From contig JAWQUS010000016.1 of assembly GCA_036365455.1 (NCBI GenBank), positions 11,617,001-11,681,000 on the forward strand: a stretch of DNA of 64,000 bases. The letters are read 5' to 3'. The DNA comes from Macrosoma leucophasiata (taxonomy: Eukaryota > Arthropoda > Insecta > Lepidoptera > Hedylidae). The position numbers were made by a program, and so were the translations under genes. A model generated the notes under the pieces. It did not search any database and was not told where the DNA came from. It was given only the letters and a program-made list of their open reading frames with translations. Positions within the stretch are counted from its first letter, which is position 1. Each line of letters starts with the position of its first letter. Shown here piece after piece: positions 1 through 20,038 of the stretch.

Positions 1-88
1 TAGAACTAGATGTTAGTACTGATATTTTTATAATTTCTTTTGTATCACTGCAGTATTCATTTCACTAATCTTTGACTGTTTTTTTTAG

Positions 89-8725
<8,637 letters not shown>

Positions 8726-11375
8726 ATATTAATCACTTTTAAAGCATGAGAGACTATATAAATATAGTCTTGTAGGTCACAAGAGACAAAAAGCGGAGTC
8801 AGTTTTAAGTTTTACTTCTTGATAATTATCTTTGTAGGCATAGTAATAAGTTAAAATCTGAACAAATTAAGGGTACATTGTTTTTATCTTATTCGAATGT
8901 TTATTAATCGTTTCCTACTATGTTGAAGTATTGTGTGATCTGCCTAGTAGTCTTTATTTTCTCAAAATTATAAACATGTCATTTCTAGAAGATTCGATTA
9001 CGAAAAATATTTTTTTGCTTTTTTTTCCATTTGTATACAGCCTCTTCTATCTCTTTGTTGTAACAATTTAGGTAGAGAAAAATATTTTCAAAATTGTAAC
9101 ATTTTCAACAAACCGATTTGAAGAATAATTGTACCGTGGTACTCATAAAGTTACACTTGTTCATGTAAAGCACGTCTCTTAGTAATGAGTTAAGATTTTA
9201 ATAGAAAATATTTCAAGTGGTACATTATTGATATAGATAAATCGCCAAGCGATTGTAGTCTGAAACGTTAGCACGTCGCTATTTATGAATCATGACTTGA
9301 TGAATAACTTAGCTGCTTACAATTTTCATTATATTAGTGTTATTTGAATGGACATAACGCATCTAATCTTCATAAATTCTAGAATTCAATAACCAGTATT
9401 TTAATTGTAATTCAGTGATACCAAATATCTACTATAATTATATTTATTTATTTATTTATTTATTCTTTCTTGCACAATTACGTACATGCGGCGGACTTAA
9501 TGCTAAAAAGCATTCTCTCCCAGTCAACCTATATAATTATACTATAGAGATTATAAATATCAACAAAATACATGGACCAAATTACTTATTCCTGGTAATA
9601 AATCGTTCTCCTAGGACTTATTCAAAAATAATTTATGCAATACCTTGACTACGATAGCACATCTTCTGCGCTGCGAAAGCGCACCAGTTTCGCTGTGATT
9701 TGTCGTACGACAAGCGAAACTTGCAATGGCGCAATGGGCACGGAGTTATATAGCATCTGAGCAGATCGGCGAAACCGCGCAAAAATAGATATATAATCAT
9801 ATTAAGTTCTATGAATTAGAACAGAGTTACGCTGCTGGTTCGCTTGTCATATAACAGGTACAAGTTGGGCTATCGCTCCTGATGTGAATCAGGTCTATGC
9901 AGAATTTAAGTATGATTTCTCAGTAATTTTTACTTTCTATAATAATACAAATAAACAATTCGAGTGTTGAGGTAAATACTTCGATTAAAATAGTACGCGA
10001 TTAAGTCCTGTTTACAATATAAAAAACAAGCAATCTTATTTAATTTATAATTGGACTTTTAATTTGCATCTATTTTAACGTCAGGGTTTTAAATAACTTT
10101 GTTTTGATCTCATTTTATTCATATACCTATGACATAGCAAATAGTATTTTTTGTATTTCACTTTTAGTGTAAGTAACAAGACATACTTCATAAGTCACCT
10201 AAAAAGTTATTTTAATAAATTATTCCAATTTATAAATTTGTTACTTTTCTCTAAATAAGCAAACTGGTCTTATGTGTCATTAGATTTAGTAAAATGTAGT
10301 AAGAATTGTGATAATTCATGAATAAACGATGAAAAGCCATTCTATATTAATATTATTAGAAAAATACATTTGGAATATTAAATAATGCATTTGTACAGGA
10401 AGACTAAATGGTACCTACATACTTAAAAGAAGACCAATTTTCCACCTTCGTAACTACCATTTCTGTCTATTTGGACTTGATCCTACGATCGCCTGATATA
10501 GTGATTTATGTTATCTTAACTTCGACTGAATTAAATATTTTTTCATTTTACATGCAAATTATATTCATACACACGTAGATTAATTGTGCCGACTAGCGAC
10601 AATATAGTGATCTTTTTATACTTACCTACTTACTTTTGTAAATATTGTTATTAGTGAAATTTATAGTGAAGCTATTTATAATTGTATGTAATATTGGTGC
10701 TTAAGTATTTTAATTTTTCCATTGTTACGATCTTGACATCTCTTAATCATAGTTGCGTTTCAAGTTACGTACACATTTCAGTCATAATTAAATTATTGTT
10801 GTGAGCCTATTTACCGTGTGTTTCTCAAAAGCAGTCCATTCATACAGAGTTTATTTTGTAATGCTATGAATTTTATTTTAGGTGAATTTTGTCATGTGAA
10901 ATTTGTCAAAATATTGGTGTATAAAGCAAAATTATAGTTTATAGCATACATACGTGCATGGCGCTAAACTAAAATGCGTCTGTGAACTTGGTTACAAAGA
11001 AAGCGATTTTGTGGCATAGAAGGGATACTCGCATAATAACTGTAGCAGTACTTGGTTCGCTATCATCAGCTAACATGTAGACTCTCTTTCTTTCTCGTCT
11101 TCTACAACGTCAACGATTTAGCTATTCAACGTAGCTAAGAGGGATGAGCATTTTTACAGTCGACGGTGGACTATTCTGGCACAAATATTCAAATATGTAT
11201 ATAGCTTCATATGTAACTATTAAAGTAGCATGTAATGCAAAAGAAGAATAGAAAAATTATATCGTACTCATTAAAATGTTTTTTTATTGAATGCAATCCC
11301 TTTTCATCTTTTCATGGGAGGTGATTTCACAAAAAGCGTACATCACGAGTTACCCGAAATTGAATTGCTAATAAC
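8726..11375. other. Phtf 3' UTR and AT-rich intergenic stretch
   Basis: No coding exon recognised. The beginning must be Phtf 3' UTR; several AATAAA motifs occur but none stands out as the poly(A) signal. At 9434-9530 there is a reversed LINE tail: (TTTA)n followed by the complement of a GGTTGACTGG...AATGC...AAGTCCGCC end, the same family that is inserted in the mariner at 41167. Confidence 0.5.
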
Positions 11376-11700
11376 TTCGATTAAGCTCGAGTTAGGTAAG
11401 CTCGTCCAAAATCGAATTTGAACGAGCTAACCTAACTCGAACGAGCTTCGTTCAAAATCGAGTTGGGTTAGCTCGAGCTCGACATCGAGTTAGGTTTGCT
11501 CGCTCAAAATAGAGTTACGTAAGCTCGAGCTCGAATTAGAGTTAGGTTAGCTCGCCCAAAATCGAGTTCGGTTAGCTCGAGCTCGAAATCGAGTTAGGTT
11601 AGCTCGCTCAAAATCGAGTCAGGTTGGCTCCAGTTAGAATTGGGTTAGCTCGAGTTTGAGTTAGGTTAGCTCCACTTAGAGTTAGGTTAGCTCCAGTTCT
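11376..11700. repeat. Satellite block A with TTAGGTTAGCTC core
   Basis: Degenerate tandem array of roughly 20-40 bp units built from GAGTTAGGTTAGCTCGAGCTCGA-like phrases (written here in part) and the variant GCTCGCTCAAAATCGAG. The TTAGGTTAG core is one base short of two insect telomere units. The block ends exactly at the poly(T) of a minus-strand LINE (11701). Blocks B (15126-15768) and C (17058-17707) are the same family. Confidence 0.9.
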
Positions 11701-13350
11701 TTTTTTTTATACATTGAGAACCTGTGACTTAATCACAGCCTGTTCTAATCTGTTTCCAATTTCATACCAGTTCTCGCTTTTATTCCTCTCGCACTTTCAT
11801 TCTTCATACTGTCTTTCTTTCATACAACCTTTCTCTCCTTTGTCTGGGGGGAGCACCCAGCTGACTTTTTACCTATTCCTATCTACTTTTTTATTTATTT
11901 ATTAATTTCTATTACATAGGGAAAATAAATATTAGTCGTTGTTTTTACAAAATATTGCTGTTGTTTACATAGTTTTCCTTAATTAATTTCACTCAGTTAT
12001 TCTTATTTATTACATTTTGACTTAAACTTTCAACAGTTCCGTAAATTACTGCTTATTATATATTACATTTTTAACTTAATCTACTTATATACTTATGCTT
12101 CTACTTATATTTAACAAAATATTGTAAAGCATTTTTGCTGATATTATTTATTTATTTTTCCAACAGCTTTCACAATTTGTTTACAGTAATTTAAAAACTT
12201 ATCTCTATGTTTACTTACCATTATCTCAAGGAATGACTCTACATTTATCTTGCAGCCTATTTCTTGCTCTATGTTTTGTCGCTCATGACCATGTACCGGG
12301 CACTCCGTCAGGACATCGAGGTCGCAGATGCACGATGGGCTCTCCTTACACGTAAACCTGTGTAAGTATTCGGAGAACCCACCGTGTCCCGTCATAGCTT
12401 GTGTCAGAAGATAGTCGACGGTGTACTTCCTTGTTACGTAGTAGGCGATTCTGACATCCGGCAGGAAGGTCTTCGTGATCGACGCCGTATCTCCCCCGAT
12501 GTATCTTTCGTTTCATTCGTCAAGCGTAGCACTCCGAATGCTTCGCTTGACGAATGAAACGGGGCACATGTCATACTCTGGTCTCACCTTGGAGCCCACA
12601 GCGGCCTCCTCGGCAAGCTGATCCGCCCTTTCATTCCCCTCCAGTCCTGCATGTGCTTTTATCCAGAACACGCGCTGTCTTGTTCTGGTGAGACATTTTT
12701 TAAAAATTCTAGCTTCTACGGCTAAGGCATGGAGGGAACTTGGGTTTGCAATTGCTTGCAGAGCTGCCATGGAGTCGCTGTAGATCCCAAAAGAAAACGC
12801 TTTGCTGTTCAGGATCGCCCTTGAGGCTCGACACATGGCATCGAGTTCAGCCTGGTACACGGTGCAGTAGTTGGACAGTGCGAGCTTTTGGGCTTTGATT
12901 TCGGTCACGCTATTCCACCAGGAAAGCGCACAGCCCCAATCTTGCCCTTCTATCCCGCTCCCGTCCGTGAATATTCGCACCTCAAAGTCACTGTTGTTTT
13001 GTCCTCCAGCCTGTCAAACTCAAGTTTGATCCTCTCGGCAGGGTGCGGTGCAAATAGGGCAGACACTGGTCGCTCGGTGTCGCGGTCCTTCAGCTCCGGC
13101 CCCGACATTCCCCTTTTCGCAGCGTACAGGGCAGCTGCCTCCCGAATCCGCATGTCGAGGGGTAAGATTCCGGCCAGGACCAGGGCCGAATTGAGTGAAA
13201 CAGTCCGGTAGGCTTTGATCATAGTTTGGGCTATCCCTCACTGGAGTGCTCCCAATTTCTTTCTAGTGCCAATTTTCTCCGCCGTCGGCGCCCAGACTCG
13301 GATAAGCGGTCGTTCGGTTAAGCGACGTTCGGATAATCGACGCTCCACTG
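11701..13350 (-). mobile_element. 5'-truncated R1/I-like non-LTR retrotransposon (LINE 1)
   Basis: Minus-strand element whose poly(A) end appears as poly(T) at 11701. It encodes, in broken frames, a conserved pre-RNase H stretch (12950-13222, with YRTVSLNSALVLAGILPLD), an RNase H domain (12513-12980) and a C-terminal Cys/His segment (12144-12395, TGHGGFSEYLHRFTCKE then CxC and CPVHGHER). RNase H shows FTDGSG, an Asp/Glu pair in YQAELDAM and YSDSMAAL, and AHAGLEGNERADQLAE, so the catalytic acidic residues look intact. No reverse transcriptase or endonuclease is present. The 5' boundary is unclear (about 13320-13350). The reading frame breaks at about 12512 beside a short inverted duplication. 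Confidence 0.85.
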
Positions 13351-14614
13351 TATTTTACTTTTTATCTTATTTTACATTTTTGTTTACTTTTATTTATATA
13401 TTTTATATAACTTTTATTTTCCTTCTTTAATTACTTGTATGTATTTATTTAATATCTTATTTAAGTGTATTTTACTAACTTTATGCTTTAATATTTACTT
13501 AGATTATCGTATGCTATTGTTAAATAATGTTCTTATATAGAATAACATACTATTAATGAACTTGTTTTATTCCTTTTTATTACTTTGCTACTTGTTTCTA
13601 CACAGTATTTTATGACTGATTTTCTATAAGCTTTTGTTTTCAGTAGTGTTGAGTAGGACTTACAAGAGGCCTAATATTTGTCCCGGACAAAACCTGACAT
13701 TGTATGGACGCGACAAAAATATAATTTGTACTGCTTCAAATATTAAGACGCGTTACTCTTTGCTCTTGTACTCTTACGTATTGTGTCACGTGTGTGACTA
13801 AGACAAAAAGTGTAACGTGATTGGTCTGAGATGAGGACAATGAGGCTACTACTCCTCAAAACAGACCAATAAGCGCCGCGTATTAAATTGTCACGGTAAT
13901 TTTTGCTCTTTTGTACTCTTAAGTCAAGTGTGACGTGTGTGACTAGGACAAAGAATGTACTACCACATAGGGTACGTTCGACCAAACGACCCCAACGATC
14001 GCGACCATGACCGCTGAAATTGTCGTTATACTATCGCAAAAATACCGCGGGCGTTGAGCCAGTCCACTTCATTATAATAATAAAAGGAGAATGACCAATT
14101 TGGTAGGGGCGTTCGCCCTTCTTGCGTTTCGACGGGATAACTTGCAAAATATAGGCAATATCGTAAGTAATGCGAGCGCAAAAAGAAAACAGGTATCAAT
14201 AGGAGTTTTTAGTTGACATTATTTAATTTTATCAAAAATGACTTAACTTTTAGTTTAAACAAAACCTACAAATTACAAAACCAATCTTTATTAATATCTC
14301 TCGATATTTATCTTATTAACACTAGACATGTTTAGTAGGTACAAACAAATCCATTCTGTCACTTCAAAATCTTCAAATGTATCGCATGACAAAATTTGTC
14401 CTGTCCCTTACAAAATGTGTGAGTCAGACACACTTTGTAAGAGCCAGTACAAATTTTGTCTCGCGACAAATTTTGTCATGTTACTTCAAATACACCGCGA
14501 CGCGTCAAATCACTTCGCCGCCTCGCCGCGTCGGCGGCCTCGCGTTACATCATCGCCTCACGTAATTTGAAGTGGGACAAAGTACTGGCTCAGTACAAAA
14601 AAGAGGCTCCTCTG
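13351..14614. other. Non-coding interval with direct and inverted repeats
   Basis: No gene recognised. Two direct repeats of about 57 bases (13756-13811 and 13903-13961) share TTTGCTCTT, GTACTCTTA and GACGTGTGTGACTA/CACGTGTGTGACTA. A foldback occupies about 14385-14480 with arms GACAAAATTTGTC / ACAAATTTTGTC and CTTACAAAATGTGTG / CACACTTTGTAAG. A short CG-rich stretch follows at 14495-14560. Confidence 0.6.
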
Positions 14615-15125
14615 AAAGCGTGTCCTACCCAACACTAGTTTTCAGCAATACTGAGATATTTTCTGAGGTTATCTTATCTCCGACTTCCTGTTCCAATTTG
14701 TATCTTTCAATTGCATGTATGGGGCAGTCGTACAAGATATGTGGAATTGATTCGATACAGTCGGGCTCACAAACACATGACGGGCTCTCCTTGCAGTTAA
14801 ATCGATGCAGATATTCAGAGAACCCGCCATGGCCGGTGAGCACCTGCGTCTGTACTCCTACAGGTTGAATTTTTCTGACCAGACTGTGAGACGACCTTGC
14901 GTCCGGCAGGAACATTTTAGTGATTGAGGCAGTTTCACCGGACTGATATCTCTGGTTCCATTCGTCCAATGTATCACTACGGATAGATCGCTTTATGAAT
15001 GAAACCGGACAGAGGTCATAGTCCGGCTTCTTCTTAGTAAACAGAGCTGCCTCTTTTGGTAGCTGATCCACCCGTTCGTTACCCGGAAGACCAGCGTGCG
15101 CCTTGACCCAGTACAAGGAGATTTT
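14615..15125 (-). mobile_element. R1/I-like LINE fragment (LINE 2)
   Basis: Minus-strand open frame of 163 codons (14625-15116) starting inside RNase H (WVKAHAGLPGNERVDQL) and running through the C-terminal Cys/His segment (TGHGGFSEYLHRFNCKESP, CVCEPD, HILYDCPIH). It is truncated at both ends. Its 5' end passes directly into satellite block B at about 15125. Related to but clearly diverged from LINE 1 and LINE 3. Confidence 0.85.
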
Positions 15126-15768
15126 TCTCGCTCCAGTTCGAGTTAGCTTAGCTCCATTTCGAGTAAAGTTAGCTCGAGCTCGAGCTTGAGTTCGAATTAG
15201 GTTAACTCCAGTTCGAGTTAGGTTAGCTCGAGCTCAAGTTTGAATTAGGTTAGCTCTAGTTCGAATTAGCTTAGCTCAAGTTCGAGTAAGGTTAGCTCGA
15301 GCTCGATATCGAGTTAGGTGAGCTCGCCTAAAATCGAGTTTGGTTAGCTCGAGCTTGAAATCGAGTTAGGTTAGCTCGCTCAAAATAGAGTTAGGTTAGC
15401 TCAAGCTCGAAATCGAGTTAGGTTAGCTCGCTCAAAATCGTGTTAGGTTAGCTCCAGTTTGAGTTAGGTGAGCTCCAGTTTGAGTTAGGTTAGCCCGAGC
15501 TCAAGTTTGAATCAGGTTAGCTCCAGTTCGAGTTAGGTTAGTTCCAGTTCAAGTTAACTTAGCTCCAGTTCGAGTTAGGTTAGCCAAAGCTCTAAATCGA
15601 GTTAGGTTAGCTCCAGTTCGAGTTGGTTAGCTCGAGCTTAAGTTAGAATTAGGTTAGCTACAGTTTGAGATAGGTTAGCTCCATTTCGAGTTAGGTTTGA
15701 TGCAGTTCGAGTTAGGTTAGCTCGCTCAAACTCGAGTTAGGTTAGGTCGCTCAAACTCGAGACAGGTA
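15126..15768. repeat. Satellite block B with TTAGGTTAGCTC core
   Basis: About 640 bases of degenerate tandem repeats alternating GAGTTAGGTTAGCTC, CCAGTTCGAGTTAGG and GCTCAAAATCGAG. The left end joins the truncated 5' end of LINE 2 and the right end joins the poly(T) of LINE 3. The units are more diverged than in block C. Confidence 0.9.
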
Positions 15769-17057
15769 TTTTTTTTTTTTACTTATTCCCTGAGATGATC
15801 AGAGACTTTGTTTATCTTGTTACTCTTCCATACAAGCTCTCTCGTTTATTCCTCTCGTACTTTCATTCTTACATTACATTTTCCGTTTTACATTTATAAT
15901 AAAGTCTACGGTTTTTCTTACTTGCTAGGTTCTGTTATGCTTAATCTATTATTGTCTTTTACTCTATTGCTTATGTCTATTTTTATTTTTAATACATTTA
16001 TATGGTTGATCCTTAATGTATTATATATAAAACAATTTTTATTATTAAAGAATCCTTATATATCTATTCTATTTCTTTGTATTACTGTTTCCATTATTTT
16101 TATACAATAGTGGACAAAGTCGTTACGTGTGTCCTTGTAGCGTAAAAGTATGTTTAAATTGCCTTCTATTATTTTTAATCCTGTTTTTTGTTCAAGGTTA
16201 AATCTTAGTAAGGAGTGGACGGGACAGTTTATCAGGATATGGGGATTGTTTCTTCCTGCTCTGGATTGCAGACACATGATGGGCTCTCCTTACGCTTAAA
16301 TCTATGTAAGTATTGGGAGAGTCCACCATGTCCGGTCATCAGCTGCGTGACTATGACCGTTGGCTGGAGCTGCCGCACTATCTTATTCGCGCCTCGTACG
16401 TCCGGTAAGAAGAGCTTCGTCACGGAGGCGGTGTTCCCCGAGGTATACCTCCGATTCCATTCGTCAAGTGATTCAGAGCGTATCTGTCTCTTGACAAATG
16501 AGACCGGGCATCGGTCATAGTCGGGTTTCCATCGCGACCGCAGCGCCGCCTCCTTCGCGAGTTCATCCGCTCGCTCATTCCCCGGCAGTCCCGCGTGGGC
16601 CTTGACACAGAAGAAGGATACATCTTTCCCTAGTGCCAACGCCCCTGCGAGATTGCGACGGGCCTTTACAGCGAGAGTGTGCGGCGGGGTTTGATTTGCG
16701 ACCGTCTGCAGCGCTGCTCTGGAGTCGCTATATATACCAAAGCTCCCCGCAAAGTTTGATGGCTCTGGTATCTGCTTCGCTATTCCACAAGGATAGCGCC
16801 GCGCCGACTTTGCCCTCTATTTTGCTGCCGTCCGTGAAGAATCTCACTGTCTGCTCGTTTCGGCTGTCAACCTGTTCTTGGTTTTCCAGGCATTCGAATT
16901 CGATGGCCATATGCTGCGCCGGGTGCGGATGCTCTGCAAATCCTACCGGCCGTTCCATCTCCCGATTGGGACCCTCTCTCGGCCTCATACAACGATGCTG
17001 CCTCCTGTATTCGCAGGTCGAGAGGAAGTATCTAGGCCAGGGCTAGTGCCGAGTTCT
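15769..17057 (-). mobile_element. 5'-truncated R1/I-like LINE (LINE 3)
   Basis: Minus-strand element with its poly(A) end at 15769. Frames: C-terminal segment 16056-16277 (ILINCPVHSLLRFNLEQ), RNase H end plus Cys/His domain 16232-16639 (VKAHAGLPGNERADELAKEA, TGHGGLSQYLHRFKRKE) and the RNase H start 16728-16988 (FFTDGSKIEG). Frameshifts separate them. The 5' end is cut within the NSALALA motif equivalent to NSALVLAG of LINE 1, then passes into satellite block C. Confidence 0.85.
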
Positions 17058-17707
17058 GCTTCAGTTCGAGTTCGGTTAGCTCGCTCGAAATCGAGTTAGG
17101 TGACCTTCAGTTCGAGTTAGGTTAGCTCGAAATCGAGTTAGGTTAGCTCGAGCTCAAGTTCGAATTAGGTTAGCTCCAGTCAGAGTTGGGTTAGCTCGAG
17201 TTTAAGTTAGGTTAGCTCCAGTTAGAGTTAGGTTAGCTCGAGATCGAGTTAGGTTAGCTCGAGCTCAAGTTCGAATTAGGTTAGTTCCAGTCAGAGTAGG
17301 GTTAGCTCGAGTTTGAGTTAGGTTAGCTCGAGATCGAGTTAGGTTAGCTCGAGATCGAGTTAGGTTAGCTCGAGATCGAGTTAGGTTAGCTCGAGATCGA
17401 GTTAGGTTAGCTCGAGATCGAGTTAGGTTAGCTCGAGATCGAGTTAGGTTAGCTCGAGATCGAGTTAGGTTAGCTCGAGATCGAGTTAGGTTAGCTCGAG
17501 ATCGAGTTAGGTTAGCTCGAGATCGAGTTAGGTTAGCTCGAGATCGAGTTAGGTTAGCTCGAGATCGAGTTAGGTTAGCTCGAGATCGAGTTAGGTTAGC
17601 TCGAGATCGAGTTAGGTTAGCTCGAGATCGAGTTAGGTTAGCTCGAGATCGAGTTAGGTTAACTCACTCAAAATTGAGTAAGGTTAGCTCGAGCTCGAGT
17701 TAGGTTT
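17058..17707. repeat. Satellite block C, ending in a homogeneous 21-bp array
   Basis: The left half is degenerate as in blocks A and B. From 17330 to 17665 it becomes 16 head-to-tail copies of a 21-base unit (GAGATCGAG followed by TTAGGTTAGCTC). Fifteen appear identical and the sixteenth has one change (AACTC for AGCTC). The unit contains TTAGGTTAG and its ends (GAG...CTC) are complementary. Such uniformity implies recent amplification or conversion. Confidence 0.93.
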
Positions 17708-18525
17708 GTAATTTTTAGATGATAAAATTAACAGTAAAATCTTATTATTATACTGAATTTTCGTAATTTAATATATATTATTTTTTTTTATTAACTTATT
17801 ATATTGTACGCCTATCTATGGCAGAAATTTGGCATGATGATTGTATCGCAATTAACATCTTTGATTCAATTTTATAAACATATAGCGGATTAACCTTTTT
17901 AGTATAACTAGAGCACTTAGAGCAGATGAAGCTAACTACCCACCCATCTATTAGTGCCAATAGCCAACCCGGTGCCGGCTTCAGAGGGGCCGATAGGAAT
18001 AAATGTTTTTTATTGACTCGCCGCAATGGTTGACGCCGGTAGCCGCTAAACGCTACAAAACGTCGTTGCTCGTTTCTTGTGGCCTGCACCGGCCACTAAG
18101 CGCTGATAAAATGCCGCTACGCTATACGCCACTCGAGCGATTCCCCACCCCTCTACCTCAGATGACCTGTTCAAGTCGAAAGCAATGCACGTATCTACGT
18201 AGTCTGTTTGTTGTTGATTGAAATAAATATAGATTTAGTGTTTATATCAGAGATTCGATCCCAAAAAAAAAACAGCCACCGACGGCGATGTCGACCACTG
18301 ACCACAAGCCGGCTGTCGCGCGCTTTTGTTACCTTTGTAGCCGCTTCGAGCTTCTCGTGACGGCGTTTGTGGCTCTCGTGTGTAGCCCGTTTACGGCGAT
18401 CCTTACAATAAGAAGTTTATGAAATTGTTTACTGTTTTGTTGGCTTTGCGGCCATTTCGTAGAAAACTCATTTGACCCACACAGGATTGTATTAAAATGA
18501 GACTTCAGAACTCTTAAATTATAGT
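17708..18525. other. Intergenic interval, nothing recognised
   Basis: AT-rich DNA after the satellite, with a mixed-composition patch at about 17930-18130. No exon or known repeat was identified. The convergent end of the Luc7-like transcript is expected at the right edge. Confidence 0.4.
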
Positions 18526-18531
18526 TTTATT
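18526..18531 (-). terminator. Candidate poly(A) signal for the Luc7-like gene
   Basis: AATAAA on the minus strand, the most distal of several (others near 19107, 19209 and 19945) after the stop codon at 20039. It would give a 3' UTR of about 1.5 kb; no other gene is visible in 18526-20038. Confidence 0.4.
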
Positions 18532-20038
18532 ATAACAAAAATTGCATAAAGACCATCGTTTACACGTGCTTTTAGATACCCCAGTTGTGATAAAACAAAA
18601 ATGTCATGTCAGTATCTGATACACAAGTTCATACTCTTGTCAACATGGCGAAGCTTAAAATAAGCCAAGTACCATTGAACAGAAGAATTACATTTCTTTT
18701 CACTCTTAATTAAATATGCCTTAGACAATGATGACATACACTCAAGAGATCCATTCTCGTATAAAAACTAAATTGTCCTAGAACCATCATATCATATCAA
18801 ACAACACTTAACACTGATACTTATCTTCTCTATATTCCATTATATTAAGTATTTCTACTATTGTCGTAGAACTGGTTGGCCATATTTTTCAAATTATATA
18901 TCCATTCTAATAGCAACAATAATTTATAGTTGTCACTAAACAACATAAATCCTCCTTTAAAATAAATTTCAAAAGCGAGTGTCGTTACAAGACCCTATAT
19001 ATTTATATCTATCTACTTACTTCTTGTGCACACTTCTAGTGATGTTAAAATAAATCCAAGAACTAAATTAACAAATTAAAAGTACATGAATGCAAATTCC
19101 ACTGTCTATTTATTGATATATGGGTCACTTAATTAAACACTGCTACATTATAAACTCATCTTAAAACTAAACCTACAATTAATCCAATTATACACATCCT
19201 AAAGAACCATTTATTACATTAACCCATCAACACAAACTGTTCTATTATAAAGTATAGAATTATGTTCATAATAATGGATTATTCTGCATCATTCAAGTCA
19301 ACGTTATTTGTCCTCATACATAAGTCCTTTACGAAAATTGTTTCGAAATTGAAAGATTAACTGCCTAATGTAATGTTACATTGTCTTGAGTTGTTTGTTG
19401 TTGTTGAGTTTTATTGAGCCATGAATCTGTAAATGATACATTCAGTAACATTTTTGTAACTGTAGTCTCGAACATAGTAATATCTTACATAAAATTACAA
19501 TATTATAGTATTCTAATGAAACTGAATAACTCGATAAACTTTTGAATCTTTTAAACAATTTTAAAAGCGTTAGTCTTATCTAAGATTTATCATTTTTCAT
19601 TGGAACGCTTCCTACTAGAACAACTCAGTATAGTAATGCAACAAATTACTATGTCAGATACTTATAGTGTATTCTAAACTTTCACTACTATAATAGTTGT
19701 TGCTAGTGAATTGTGTGAAATATAGCCCATTGGGCTAATGCTGGTAACCGCATATTATTGAATGTTGGTGAGATTACAGTTTAACAAAAAACAAAGTGAA
19801 ACCAGCCATTAGTCTAAGGACCGATGAATACTGTAAACTTGTTTACTGTATCAATCCAATGTGGCAAAACAGGTTCAAATCTCGAAAAACATTTAAAATC
19901 AACTTTTAAAATCAAAGACACAAGTTTAATTATTGTAGACATCAGAATACATTTATTCTTTTTTAGACTAGATCTTAATTTAATTCTGCAATGTAACTAG
20001 GAGGAGTGACGGTCAGATTACAGTATTCAGGGTAGGAG

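Noticed and set aside
12888..13211. Plus-strand open frame of 107 codons
   Set aside because: Antisense to the LINE 1 RNase H region, which has recognisable motifs on the minus strand.
17330..17665. True telomere
   Set aside because: The unit is 21 bp with only two TTAGG-like pieces, is flanked on both sides by genes, and lacks pure (TTAGG)n.
11376..17707. CRISPR-like array (repeats of regular length)
   Set aside because: No unique spacers; the units are contiguous, and the genome is eukaryotic.
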